Shown here: positions 52,148-62,300 of the stretch, piece by piece
Position numbering within the stretch: the first letter of the stretch is position 1
Layout of the letters: every line of letters begins with the position of its first letter
Assembly (NCBI GenBank): GCA_029980465.1
Contig: JARYIJ010000001.1
Location: 992,001-1,056,000, forward strand
Source of the DNA: Pseudolabrys sp.
GTDB lineage: Bacteria > Pseudomonadota > Alphaproteobacteria > Rhizobiales > Xanthobacteraceae
Direction of reading: 5' to 3'
DNA length: 64,000 bases
Program-made: the position numbers and the translations under genes
Notes under the pieces: generated by a model
What the model was told of the DNA's origin: nothing
Databases searched by the model: none
What the model saw: only the letters and a program-made list of their open reading frames with translations

Positions 52148-53155
52148 ATGTTACGAAGCGCGCATTTCGCGAGCCTGTTGTCCCTGACGCTGCTCGCCGT
52201 AGTGCTCCCCGCGCATGCCCAGGATTATGCGCCGCTCGATACGCCTCTGAAGATCGAGCAGGTGCCTGGCGCGCCGATCTACTACACGATCGGTCATCCC
52301 GGCGTTCCTTCGCACGCAAACGAGGGCCACACGTCGAACGCCGGCTTCGTCGTGACATCGAAGGGCGTCGTCGTGTTCGACGCGCTCGGAACCCCGAGCC
52401 TCGGCTGGGCCCTGCTGCAGGAGATTCGCAAGCGCACCACCGAGCCGATACGCTACAACGTTCTGAGCCATTACCACGCCGACCATATCTACGGCCTTCA
52501 GGCGTTTCGCGATCACACCGGCACGGTCATCATCGCTCAGGACCGCGCCCGCGAGTACAAGGAGGAAAACGACGAGACGAATGAGGAGCGGTCGTCGCAG
52601 CGGCTCGATCAGCGCCGCGAGGCGCTGGCACCATGGGTCAACAAGGAGACCCGTGTCGTGCCGCCGGACATCACCTTTTCTGACCGCCTGACGCTGACGC
52701 TCGGCACGCACGATTTTCAAATGGTTTACGCCGGACCCGCCCACTCGGCGAGCGACATGATGATGCTGGTGCAACCCGAGGGCGTGCTGTTCGCCGGCGA
52801 CATCGTGCAGAACGGCCGCATCCCGTTCATGAACGCCGACGACGTCAGCACGACGCAGTGGCTCAAGGCGCTGGCCGAGGTCGAGAAGCTCAACCCGAGA
52901 TTCATCATTCCGGGGCACGGCAAGCCATCTGCAGCCGCGAAAGAGGCGATCGCCTTCACGCGCGACTACATTCAATACGTCCGCGCGGCGATGGGCGCGG
53001 CCGTCGAAAGCTGGATCGATTTTGACATCGCCTACCGCAAGACCGACTGGTCGAAATACAAGGATATGCCCGCGTTCGACGCCAACAACCGCGGCAACGC
53101 CTATCGCATTTTCATCGAGCTCGAGGGCACGCAATTCAACGGTCCAAAGCGGTAG
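52148..53155 (+). CDS. soxH: SoxH-like metallo-beta-lactamase protein
   Basis: A 335-residue secreted MBL-fold hydrolase with signal peptide (ending AHA-QD). The metal motif is SHYHADHIYG, with the second-site Asp in LFAGDIVQNG and the last His in IIPGHGKP. This subfamily is found next to sox genes (SoxH) and in quinoprotein-linked clusters; its substrate is not established. The ATG at 52148 is preferred to a GTG two codons earlier; neither has a strong ribosome site. Divergent from soxC. Confidence 0.85.
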   Translation: MLRSAHFASLLSLTLLAVVLPAHAQDYAPLDTPLKIEQVPGAPIYYTIGHPGVPSHANEGHTSNAGFVVTSKGVVVFDALGTPSLGWALLQEIRKRTTEPIRYNVLSHYHADHIYGLQAFRDHTGTVIIAQDRAREYKEENDETNEERSSQRLDQRREALAPWVNKETRVVPPDITFSDRLTLTLGTHDFQMVYAGPAHSASDMMMLVQPEGVLFAGDIVQNGRIPFMNADDVSTTQWLKALAEVEKLNPRFIIPGHGKPSAAAKEAIAFTRDYIQYVRAAMGAAVESWIDFDIAYRKTDWSKYKDMPAFDANNRGNAYRIFIELEGTQFNGPKR

Positions 53156-53204
53156 CGACAAAAGTATCCTTTCCCGTATCAAGTGCTCCGGCTAGCTTGC
53201 GCGA

Positions 53205-54116
53205 ATGGCTTCAAGGGCGACGATAACCGCGAAGGCACAAATACCGCTCGTCAAGGGATTCTACGAGGAGCGAAGCGGCAGCATACAATATGTGGCGGCC
53301 TGCCCCTCGACCAGGCGCTGCGCCATCGTCGACCCGGTCCTCGACTTCGACGAGAAGTCCGGCGCGACCGCGACGCGATCGGCCGACGGCATTCTCGACT
53401 ACATCGCATCGCAAGGCCTGACGGTCGAATGGATCCTCGACACCCACCCGCACGCGGACCATTTCTCGGCCGCGCATTATCTCAAGGACAGGACCGGCGC
53501 GCCGACGGCGATCGGCGCGCGCATCGTCGACGTCCAGACGCTGTGGAAGACCATCTACAATTTCGGCAGCAACTTTCCAGCCGACGGGTCGCAGTGGGAC
53601 CGGCTGTTCGCCGGCGGCGACACCTTCCGCATCGGCGACATCAATGTGGCCGTGATGTTCTCGCCGGGACATACCCTCGCGTCGATCACTTATGTCATTG
53701 GCGACGCCGCCTTCGTCCACGACACACTGTTCATGCCGGACTCCGGCACGGCGCGGTGCGATTTCCCGGGCGGCGATGCCGGCACGCTATGGCGCTCGAT
53801 CCAGCGCATCCTTGCCTTGCCCGGCGAAACGCGCGTCTTCACTGGTCACGATTACAAGGCCAACGGCCGCGAGGCACGCTGGGAAAGCACGGTCGCCGAG
53901 CAGAAGGCATCCAACATCCACGTGGTCGCGGCCAAAACCGAGGCGGACTTTGTTCGCATCAGGACAACCCGAGACGCCACGCTGCCAATGCCGAAGCTCA
54001 TCCTCCACGCGCTGCAGGTGAATATCAACGGTGGCCGCCTGCCGGAGCCCGAGAGCAACGGCAAGCGCTACCTCAAATTCCCGCTGGATGCGTTGAAAGG
54101 CGCGGCTTGGGAATAG
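53205..54116 (+). CDS. Persulfide dioxygenase-like (Blh/ETHE1-type) MBL protein
   Basis: A 303-residue cytoplasmic MBL-fold protein. Metal motifs are DTHPHADHF, the GH in SPGHTLASITY, the Asp in VHDTLFMPDSGTARCDFPGG and the His in FTGHDY, matching the mono-iron site of persulfide dioxygenases and Blh/BLH-like sulfur transfer enzymes. It follows soxH by 49 bases on the same strand. It would oxidise glutathione persulfide to sulfite, complementing the Sox pathway. No ribosome binding site is obvious. Confidence 0.88.
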   Translation: MASRATITAKAQIPLVKGFYEERSGSIQYVAACPSTRRCAIVDPVLDFDEKSGATATRSADGILDYIASQGLTVEWILDTHPHADHFSAAHYLKDRTGAPTAIGARIVDVQTLWKTIYNFGSNFPADGSQWDRLFAGGDTFRIGDINVAVMFSPGHTLASITYVIGDAAFVHDTLFMPDSGTARCDFPGGDAGTLWRSIQRILALPGETRVFTGHDYKANGREARWESTVAEQKASNIHVVAAKTEADFVRIRTTRDATLPMPKLILHALQVNINGGRLPEPESNGKRYLKFPLDALKGAAWE

Positions 54117-54143
54117 ATATTCCAGCGATGTCGCAGCCAGGCT

Positions 54144-56498
54144 TCAGGACGCCTGGGTGATGTCCCGATGCGGAGCGACAAGGTGAGGCTTCGGCGCCTC
54201 TGACTTGAGCTTCGCCAAAATCTCCTCACCCGTCATGGGCGATCCAAACAGAAAACCCTGGCCCTCGTGGCAACCGAGCCGCTTGACCATCTTCATCTGC
54301 TCCTCGGTTTCGATTCCTTCGGCGACGACGATTTTCTCCATGCTGGCACCGAGGTTCGCGATGGCCTTGATGATCGAGCGCGCGTCCCGCTCCGTTTCCC
54401 TGTCGCGGATAAAGGATTGGTCGATCTTGATCTTCTTGAACGGGAACTTCAGCAGGTAGTTCAGCGACGAATAGCCTGTGCCGAAGTCGTCAAGCGACAT
54501 GTTGACACCGAGATCCTTCAGTTGCTGCATCGCGATCAGCGTCTCCTCGGAGTCTTCGAGCAACAGACGCTCGGTGATCTCGAGGTCGAGACGCTGCGCG
54601 CGCAGTCCCGATTTCGCCAGCGCGGACGCCACGTGCAAGACAAGGCTCGAATTCTTGAACTGTACCGGCGAAAGATTCACGGAAACCTTGACGGTACTGG
54701 GCCAACTCGCCGCCTCGACACAAGCAAGCTCGAGAATGCGCTGGCCGATTTCGATGATCATACCGGTTTCCTCGGCAACTGGTATGAAAATCGAGGGCAG
54801 AATCATGCCACGCCTCGGATGATGCCACCGCACCAAGGCCTCGCAAGCTGTCGTCCTTCCGGTCTGCAGGTCGACGAGCGGCTGGAACATCAGTCGGAAC
54901 TGATTTGACGTGAGCGCCTCCCGCATATCGAGTTCGAGCGCGCGCCTCGCCTGCATCGCCTCTTCCATTTCGACCGCGAAGAACTGATGACTTCCACGTC
55001 CGCCGCGCTTGGCAGCATAAAGCGCCATGTCAGCCTTCTTCAGAAGCTGATCGATATCCGTGCCGTCCGCGGAAGCCATCGCAATGCCGATCGACGCGCC
55101 GATATCGATCCGGTGCTCGTCGATCTCGAAAGGATCGGTGATCGCCCTGACGATGCGTTGTGCAAGGGATTCCGCAGCCTGGCGGTTGTCGGCGTGCGTC
55201 TGCAACACCACAAACTCATCGCCGCCAAAACGAGTCACAATGTCTCCGGGCCGGATCACCATCCGGAGCCGATCCGCGACTTCCTTGAGCAATTTGTCGC
55301 CGCAGGGGTGCCCCAGCGTGTCGTTCACGGTCTTGAACCGATCGAGATCGATGAGATGCAACGCGACGTGGCTCTCATGCCGTCGCGCGGCGAGTATGCT
55401 CGCAATCTCCTCACGAAACTGCATGCGATTGGCGAGACCGGTCAGTTCGTCGTAACGGGCGAGGTAATCGATACGTTCCTGCGCGCGCCTGTGTTCGGTG
55501 ATGTCCTCCAGAATGATGACCGAACCGCCGTCCGCCATGACGCGCCGCGACAGCGCGATGACTTTTTCGCCGTCAGGCGACGTCTGGACTTGCTCGTAGC
55601 GCGAGCGCTGCAAGCCGCGAGCGAATTCACTGAATACCGTCTTGGCGGTCTTGCCGCCGTGATTTCCGGCACGGATGCTGTGACGCAGGAGAGTCGGCAG
55701 AGTCATCCCGACCCTGACCGAACTCGACTTGAGATTCATCAACTCGAGGAAGCGCTCGTTCCACACCTGAAGGCGGTCTCGCAGGTCTAGCATGCAGAGC
55801 CCGTGCGACATGTTGTTGAGCGCGACGTCGAAGCGGTGCGCCTGCTCCTCGAAGCGGGCGGCAAGCGCGGCTTCCTTCTGCGTCATGGTGAGCGCCTGGA
55901 TGATCACGTTGCGGATACCGAGCGTGATGTCGACCATGCCGTAGATGAACAGCAGCACGACCACGCCGAGCGCCTTGTAAATCCAGTCGGGCTGCCACAG
56001 CAGAACCAGCGAGAGAGGCAAGGTCGACAGCGCAAGCTGACCGAGCGCAATGAAGGGGCGCCCTGCGTTGCGCCCCGAGATGGCGGCGGCATAGCCGGCC
56101 GTCGAGGTGCTGACCGCCATCTGCAGGGCCGCATCCGACGTCAACGCGATCGTCATCCAGCACAACAGGCCAAGCAGGCCTCCAAAGCCCCATGCGCCGT
56201 ATTCGTAGATGCGCTCCCACAACCGGACGGCACTCGCGTGCTCACGCGCCCTGCTCTGGCGATAAAAAATGGCCGACGCGACGCGCAGCATCCCGACGAC
56301 GAAGATCGCCACGGACACAGCCATAATCCACAGATTGCCGGATCGCCACGCCACGGCGGCGCCGATGATCGAACACGCAATCGCCCCGACCAGCAGCGAT
56401 GCAATCGGGGCAAAAAGCGATTCGACCAGCGACGCCCGGATCTCGTCGGGCAGCCTCGCATCGGACCGGCGAGTTTGAAGAAGCGTCGAAATCAGCAT
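54144..56498 (-). CDS. Membrane GGDEF-EAL protein with PAS input
   Basis: A 784-residue protein with six membrane segments in the first 200 residues, a PAS-like domain (about 220-330, MLDLRDRLQVWNERFLELM), GGDEF (about 345-510) with intact FGGDEF, and EAL (about 520-770) with EALVRW, DLEITERLL, DDFGTGYSSL, KIDQSFI and EGIETEEQ. Both synthase and phosphodiesterase motifs look intact. It ends convergently 27 bases from the persulfide dioxygenase gene and is divergent from the RpfF-type gene. Confidence 0.92.
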   Translation of the reverse strand: MLISTLLQTRRSDARLPDEIRASLVESLFAPIASLLVGAIACSIIGAAVAWRSGNLWIMAVSVAIFVVGMLRVASAIFYRQSRAREHASAVRLWERIYEYGAWGFGGLLGLLCWMTIALTSDAALQMAVSTSTAGYAAAISGRNAGRPFIALGQLALSTLPLSLVLLWQPDWIYKALGVVVLLFIYGMVDITLGIRNVIIQALTMTQKEAALAARFEEQAHRFDVALNNMSHGLCMLDLRDRLQVWNERFLELMNLKSSSVRVGMTLPTLLRHSIRAGNHGGKTAKTVFSEFARGLQRSRYEQVQTSPDGEKVIALSRRVMADGGSVIILEDITEHRRAQERIDYLARYDELTGLANRMQFREEIASILAARRHESHVALHLIDLDRFKTVNDTLGHPCGDKLLKEVADRLRMVIRPGDIVTRFGGDEFVVLQTHADNRQAAESLAQRIVRAITDPFEIDEHRIDIGASIGIAMASADGTDIDQLLKKADMALYAAKRGGRGSHQFFAVEMEEAMQARRALELDMREALTSNQFRLMFQPLVDLQTGRTTACEALVRWHHPRRGMILPSIFIPVAEETGMIIEIGQRILELACVEAASWPSTVKVSVNLSPVQFKNSSLVLHVASALAKSGLRAQRLDLEITERLLLEDSEETLIAMQQLKDLGVNMSLDDFGTGYSSLNYLLKFPFKKIKIDQSFIRDRETERDARSIIKAIANLGASMEKIVVAEGIETEEQMKMVKRLGCHEGQGFLFGSPMTGEEILAKLKSEAPKPHLVAPHRDITQAS

Positions 56499-56854
56499 GT
56501 CGCAGCACGTTTTGTTGCCGCAACCTACGGAGTCGACGTTGAGAAAGCCGGCAATTCAAAGGTAAAATTCATGCGTTTGGCGAACGGATGGAAAATATTT
56601 CTCTCTCAATTCGAACTAACGCTGCTTGCGTTGTTTATCGGTCATCAACTTCGAACGAGTGACCGCAAGGCAGCCGCCAGAGCCGAGCCTAAAAGTTCGG
56701 TTTTTGGTTAATTCGTGAATCGGCGCGATTTGCCGGGCATTTCCCGCACCGCCATCGCGCTCTGCATTTCAGGCAGCGGCACTCTCTGAGCAAATTCATT
56801 GTTCAGCGTCGTCAGAGCTTGTTATGTTTAATAGTCAGTTAATGCGGTGATGAA
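56499..56854. other. Divergent intergenic region between GGDEF-EAL and rpfF genes
   Basis: These 356 bases hold no gene I support. The right end is AT-rich (TTATGTTTAATAGTCAG) just before rpfF and may hold its promoter; no strong ribosome site is visible for rpfF. Confidence 0.5.
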
Positions 56855-57820
56855 ATGTCCAGTCCTGTTGCGTGGTCACCCGACAATCCAACTGCCGCGC
56901 CGGACGACTTGCCTTCCATATTTCCCGCTGCCGCCGCCCTGCGGCTCGATCCCCAGAATGTCGATGCGCGGCGCATGTTTGCGCTCGAGCAACTTGATGT
57001 GTCCTGGGACGACAGCACGGGATCGCTGTGGACCTTCATGCGCCCGCGTGGCCGGCCGAGCTACAATCTCCATCTCCTCGACGATTTCCATGCTTGGCAG
57101 CGCGGTATCGCCGCCATGTTCGGCGACCGCAAAAGCGAGTTGCGGTTCCTTATCCTGGGATCCCGCACGCCTGGGATCTTCAGTCTGGGCGGAGACCTCG
57201 ACTACTTCACGCAAAAGATCCGGGAGCGGGATCGCAAGGCGCTGGTCGCCTACGGCCAGTCATGCGTGAGAATCCTGCACAAGAACATGAATGGGCTGGG
57301 GCTGCCGACGATCACGATGGCCCTGGCCCAGGGCGATGCGCTCGGCGGCGGTTTCGAATCCTTGCTGTCGTTCAACGTCATCGTTGCGGAACGTCAGGCG
57401 AAATTCGGCTTCCCTGAAAACATCTTCGGCCTGTTCCCCGGCATGGGAGCCTACAGCCTGCTCGCACGCCGGGTTGGCTCGCCTCTTGCTGAAAAAATCA
57501 TCCTCAGCGGCAAGACCTATACCGCCGCGGAAATGCATGAACTCGGCCTCGTCCACATTCTCGCCGAGCCGGGCGAAGGACTTGCAGAGGCCAAGGCTTA
57601 CATCGCGCGCAGCAGGCGCCGTTACACCGGCATCAGCGCCGTTTATCAGGCCGGCCGTCACGTCAACACGATTTCGCTCAAGGAGCTCGACCGCATCGTT
57701 CAGGTGTGGGCGGATGCCTGCCTCGAGCTTGGCGAACGCGATCTCAAGGTCATGCACCGGCTGGTCTCGGCGCAGGACCGGCTGCGAACCCCGCCGCCCC
57801 GGCTGCGTGCCGTAAGCTGA
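56855..57820 (+). CDS. rpfF: RpfF-type DSF synthase (crotonase family)
   Basis: A 321-residue crotonase-fold enzyme matching RpfF, which makes cis-2-unsaturated fatty-acid signals (DSF) from acyl-ACP by thioesterase plus dehydratase activity. The two catalytic glutamates are present: Glu168 in ALGGGFESLL and Glu188 in FGFPENIF, followed by GLFPGMGAYS as in Xanthomonas RpfF. FSLGGDLDYF and IVQVWADACLELGERDLKVMHRLV also match. An N-terminal extension of about 40 residues is not in Xanthomonas RpfF. Rest of the Rpf system (RpfC, RpfG, RpfB) is not in the window; a GGDEF-EAL gene is divergent from it. Confidence 0.88.
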   Translation: MSSPVAWSPDNPTAAPDDLPSIFPAAAALRLDPQNVDARRMFALEQLDVSWDDSTGSLWTFMRPRGRPSYNLHLLDDFHAWQRGIAAMFGDRKSELRFLILGSRTPGIFSLGGDLDYFTQKIRERDRKALVAYGQSCVRILHKNMNGLGLPTITMALAQGDALGGGFESLLSFNVIVAERQAKFGFPENIFGLFPGMGAYSLLARRVGSPLAEKIILSGKTYTAAEMHELGLVHILAEPGEGLAEAKAYIARSRRRYTGISAVYQAGRHVNTISLKELDRIVQVWADACLELGERDLKVMHRLVSAQDRLRTPPPRLRAVS

Positions 57821-58035
57821 CCGGGCAATCGTCAGCTTTCCTGGCTGCCCGCAGGGCGGGTCTGCCCATGACCCCGCACTCGTCTCGCGCCGAAGGTCGC
57901 GGGGTCGATGCGTGCCGGCCTCATGGATTTAAATAACGCGAGTCATATGACGCCTGACGCGTGCGACGTCGTTCGCCGTCACGGCGCATAAACGCAGCAT
58001 AAACAACGCCCTTCCGAAATTTAATCTCGGCCGGC
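57821..58035. other. Intergenic region with GC palindromes after rpfF
   Basis: Contains CCCGC/GCGGG close to 57848-57860 and GACCCCGC (57870-57877) with GCGGGGTC (57899-57906). These could fold at the rpfF 3' end. No T-tract is present, so termination is uncertain. The right part should hold the promoter of the efflux operon. Confidence 0.4.
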
Positions 58036-59334
58036 ATGGAACGGCCACATCCGTCAGCCGTATATCCCGCTGAAACCAAGAATAAAAAACGGCTTCCAGC
58101 GGAGCGAGCATTGATAGAAGGCCCATCGTCCAGCCTGCGCAGCCGCAAGGGCTACGCAGCACTCGGTATCGTTATCGTCGCTCTGGCCGGCGGCTGGACG
58201 TACTGGCACGCCCATGCCGCGAGGACCGCACAGGCTGACCGGAACGCCGGCCCACAGCCCGTTCCCGTCGGCACCTACACCGCGCGCAAGGGCGACTTTC
58301 CGGTTTATCTCGATGGCCTCGGCACGGTTCAGCCTTACGACACCGTGACGGTGCGCAGCCGCGTCGACGGCCAGGTCACCAAGGTTTCGTTCCGGCAAGG
58401 CCAAATCGTCCGGCAGGGCGACGTGCTGGTGGAGATCGATCCGCGGCCCTTCCAGGCGGCGCTCGATCAGGCCAAAGCCAAGAAGGCGCAGGACGAAGCG
58501 AGCCTCGCCAACGCCAAGCTCGACCTCGAGCGCTATTCGACGCTGGCCGAGCAGAACTTCGCCTCGCGTCAGCAACTCGATACGCAAAAGACCACCGTGG
58601 CGACGCTGACGGCCCAGATCGAGGGCGACCAGGCGAATATCGACAACGCCACCACCCAATTGAGCTACACGACGATCCGCTCGCCGCTCACCGGCAAGAC
58701 CGGCTTCCGCCTGATCGATCCGGGCAACATCGTGCACGCGGCCGACACCAACGGCATCGTCACCATCGTCAAGCTGCAGCCGATCTCCGTCGTATTCACC
58801 GCGCCGGAAGAGCAGGTCGGCCCGATCAACGACGCGCTCGCGCGCGGCACCGTGCCGGTGACCGTGCTGTCGTCCGACGGCACCAAAATACTCGCGAACG
58901 GGCATCTCTCGATCGTCGATAACCAGGTCGATACCGCCAGCGGCACGATCCGGATGAAGGCCACGTTCGCGAACAAGGACAACGCGCTCTGGCCGGGTCT
59001 TGCGGTCTCGACCCGTCTCCTCGTCAATACGCGGAAGGACTCGATCGCCGTTCCGAACAACGCCATTCAGCACGGACCGAACGGCCTCTACGTCTTCGTC
59101 GTCGGCAGCGGCAACAAGGTCGAGATGCGTCCTATCAAGGTGGCCGAGGAAGGCGACGACCGGACGGTCGTGACGTCCGGCATCCAGGCCGGCGACACCG
59201 TCGTCGTCAGTGGACAATATCGGCTCAACAACGGCACACTGGTCGTCGCGAGAAACGCCGGCGCGACTGCGCCGGCCAAAACCTCGGCAGCCGCTGACGG
59301 CAAGCAAGCCGACAACGTCACCGGAGCGCAGTGA
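58036..59334 (+). CDS. RND efflux periplasmic adaptor (MdtA-like)
   Basis: A 432-residue membrane-fusion protein. A membrane anchor near residues 40-56 is followed by the lipoyl/barrel-sandwich pattern (VQPYDTVTVRSRVDGQVTKVSFRQGQIVRQGDVLVEID), a coiled-coil hairpin (about 140-220) and the beta-barrel and membrane-proximal domains. The N-terminus is longer than usual. The stop is 1 base before the pump ATG. It bridges the pump to an outer-membrane channel that is not encoded here. Confidence 0.92.
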   Translation: MERPHPSAVYPAETKNKKRLPAERALIEGPSSSLRSRKGYAALGIVIVALAGGWTYWHAHAARTAQADRNAGPQPVPVGTYTARKGDFPVYLDGLGTVQPYDTVTVRSRVDGQVTKVSFRQGQIVRQGDVLVEIDPRPFQAALDQAKAKKAQDEASLANAKLDLERYSTLAEQNFASRQQLDTQKTTVATLTAQIEGDQANIDNATTQLSYTTIRSPLTGKTGFRLIDPGNIVHAADTNGIVTIVKLQPISVVFTAPEEQVGPINDALARGTVPVTVLSSDGTKILANGHLSIVDNQVDTASGTIRMKATFANKDNALWPGLAVSTRLLVNTRKDSIAVPNNAIQHGPNGLYVFVVGSGNKVEMRPIKVAEEGDDRTVVTSGIQAGDTVVVSGQYRLNNGTLVVARNAGATAPAKTSAAADGKQADNVTGAQ

Positions 59335-59335
59335 C

Positions 59336-62300
59336 ATGGCGGGTGGCATCTCCGCACCCTTCATTCGCCTGCCCATCGCCACCTCGCTGCTGATGGCCGG
59401 CCTGCTATTCGTCGGCCTGATTGCCTATCCGCATCTTCCCGTCGCGCCTTTGCCTCAGGTCGATTTCCCGACCATCCAGGTCTCCGCCAGCCTGCCGGGC
59501 GCAAGCCCCGACACCATGGCGTCGGCGGTGGCGCAACCGCTGGAGACACAGTTCGCGCAAATTCCCGGCGTGTCGCAGATGACATCGACGAGCGTGGTCG
59601 GCTCGACCGCGATCACGATCCAGTTCGATCTCGACCGCAGCATCGACGCCGCCGCCAACGACGTGCAGGCGGCGATCAACGCGGCGGGCGGCCAATTGCC
59701 GAAGAACCTGCCGAGCCCGCCGACCTACCGCAAAGTCAATCCTGCCGACGCGCCGGTGCTGTTGCTGGGCGCGACATCCGACACGCTGCCACTGACAGAG
59801 GTGGACGATCAGGTCGAGACCAAGCTGGCGCAGCAGATCAGCCAGATTCCGGGCGTGGCGCAGGTGGTGGTGGGCGGCCAGCAAAAGCCGGCGATCCGCA
59901 TCCAGCTCGATCCCGCCAAGCTCGTCACCAAGGGCCTGTCACTGGAGGACGTGCGGACGCCGCTCTCGGTCATGACCGTCGACGACCCGAAGGGCACGAT
60001 CCGCGGCAATACGCGCTCCTACACGATTTACACGAACGACCAGATCACCGAGGCGCGCGAGTGGAACAACGCGATCGTGTCGTACCGCGCCGGCGCGCCG
60101 ATCCGCGTCCGCGACATCGGCCAGGCCGTGGTCGGCCCGCAGGATACGACCTCGGCCGGCTGGGCGGACGGCAAGCGCGGCGTCATTCTCGTCATCTTCA
60201 AGCAGCCGGGCGCCAACGTCATCAACACGGTCGACCAGATCAAGGCCGCGTTGCCGAAACTGCGCGCCGCGATGCCGCCGTCGATCGACGTGTTCACGCT
60301 GAGCGACCGCACGCAGACCATTCGCGCGGCGGTCAGCGACGTGCAGTTCACCCTGCTCGTCACGATCGCGCTCGTGGTGATGGTGATCTTCGTCTTCCTG
60401 CGCAGCGTGTGGGCGACCATCATCCCCGCCGTGACCGTGCCGCTCGCCTTGCTCGGCGCCTGCGCCCTGATGTGGCCGCTCGGCTACAGCCTCGACAATC
60501 TGTCGCTGATGGCGCTGACCATCGCGGTCGGCTTCGTCGTCGACGACGCCATCGTGATGCTCGAGAACATCACGCGCTACGTCGAGGAAGGCGACACGCC
60601 GCTGCAAGCGGCCCTGCGCGGCTCGAAGGAAATCGCCTTCACCATCGTCTCGATCAGCATTTCGCTGATCGCGGTGCTGATCCCGCTGCTGCTGATGGGC
60701 GGCATCATCGGCCGCCTGTTCCGCGAGTTCGCCGTGACGCTGTCGGTGACGATCTTCGTCTCGGCGGCGGTGTCGCTCACGCTGACGCCGATGATGGCGT
60801 CGCGCTTCCTCAAGCCGCCGAAGGAGGCGCACCACGGCAAAATCTATGCCTGGAGCGAGCGCGCCTTCGACGCGCTGCTGCGCGGCTACGAGCGCGGGCT
60901 CGATCTGGTGCTGCGCCACCAGTTCGCCACGCTGTGCGTGTTCTTCGCCACGCTGGCGCTCTCCGTCACGCTGTTCGTGATCATTCCGAAAGGCTTCTTC
61001 CCGCAGCAGGACATCGGGCTGCTCACCGGCATCGCCGAAGCCGCGCAGGACGTGTCGCCGAAGAAGATGATGGAGCACATGAGCGCGCTCGGCGATATCG
61101 TGCGCGCCGACCCGGCCGTCGACCATCTCGCCATGTTCATGGGCGGATCGGGCAATCCGCCGAACACCGGCCGCCTCTATATCACGCTCAAGCCGCGCGA
61201 CGAGCGCGACGTATCGGCCGACCAGATCATCGCCCGGCTGCGCGGCAAGCTCGACAAGGTCGAGGGTGCGCGCTTGTTCCTGCAGGCGGCGCAGGACGTG
61301 CGCGTCGGCGGCCGCGCGTCGCGCACCCAGTTCCAGTACACGCTGCAGGGCTCCAACGTCGAGGAGCTCAACGCCTGGGCGCCGAAAATCCTCGCCAAGT
61401 TCAAGACGCTGAAGGAACTGCGCGACGTCGCCACCGACCAGCAGTCGGACGGCACGACGCTGACGCTCGAGATCAACCGCGACCGCGCCGCGCAATACGG
61501 CCTGACGCCGCAGATGATCGACGACACGCTGTACGACGCCTTCGGCCAGCGCCAGATCGCGCAGTACTTCACGCAGCTCTCGAGCTACTACGTCATCATG
61601 GAGGTGCTGCCCTCGTTGCAGGGCGACCCGGCCACCCTCGACAGGATTTTCCTGCATTCCCCGACCACCGGCGGCGAAGTGCCGCTGTCGACCTTCGCCA
61701 AATGGACGACGCACCCGATCGAACCGCTGTCGATCAGCCATCAGGGCCAGTTTCCGGCGATCACCATCAGCTTCAACCTGGCGCCGGGCGTGGCGCTCGG
61801 CCAGGCCACCGACGCCATCGACCGGGCCAAGGCCGAGCTCAATGTGCCGGCGACGATCAACACGACGTTCCAGGGCAACGCGCAGGCGTTCCAGGATTCG
61901 CTGTCGAGCGTGCCTCTGCTGATCGCCGCGGCGCTGATCGTCGTCTACCTGATCCTCGGTATCCTGTACGAAAGCTACATCCACCCGATCACGATCCTGT
62001 CCACCCTGCCGTCGGCCGGCGTCGGCGCGCTGCTGACGCTGATGCTGTTCGGCTTCGACTTCAGCCTGATCGCGCTGATCGGCATGATCCTCCTGATCGG
62101 CATCGTGAAAAAGAACGGCATCATGCTGGTCGACTTCGCGATCGTCGGCACCCGCGACCAGGGCCTGTCGCCGATCGAAGCGATCCGCCGCGCCGCGATA
62201 CTGCGGTTCCGTCCCATCATGATGACGACGATGGCGGCGATGCTCGGCGGCGTGCCGTTGATGCTCGGCGCCGGCACCGGCTCCGAGATCCGCCAGCCGC

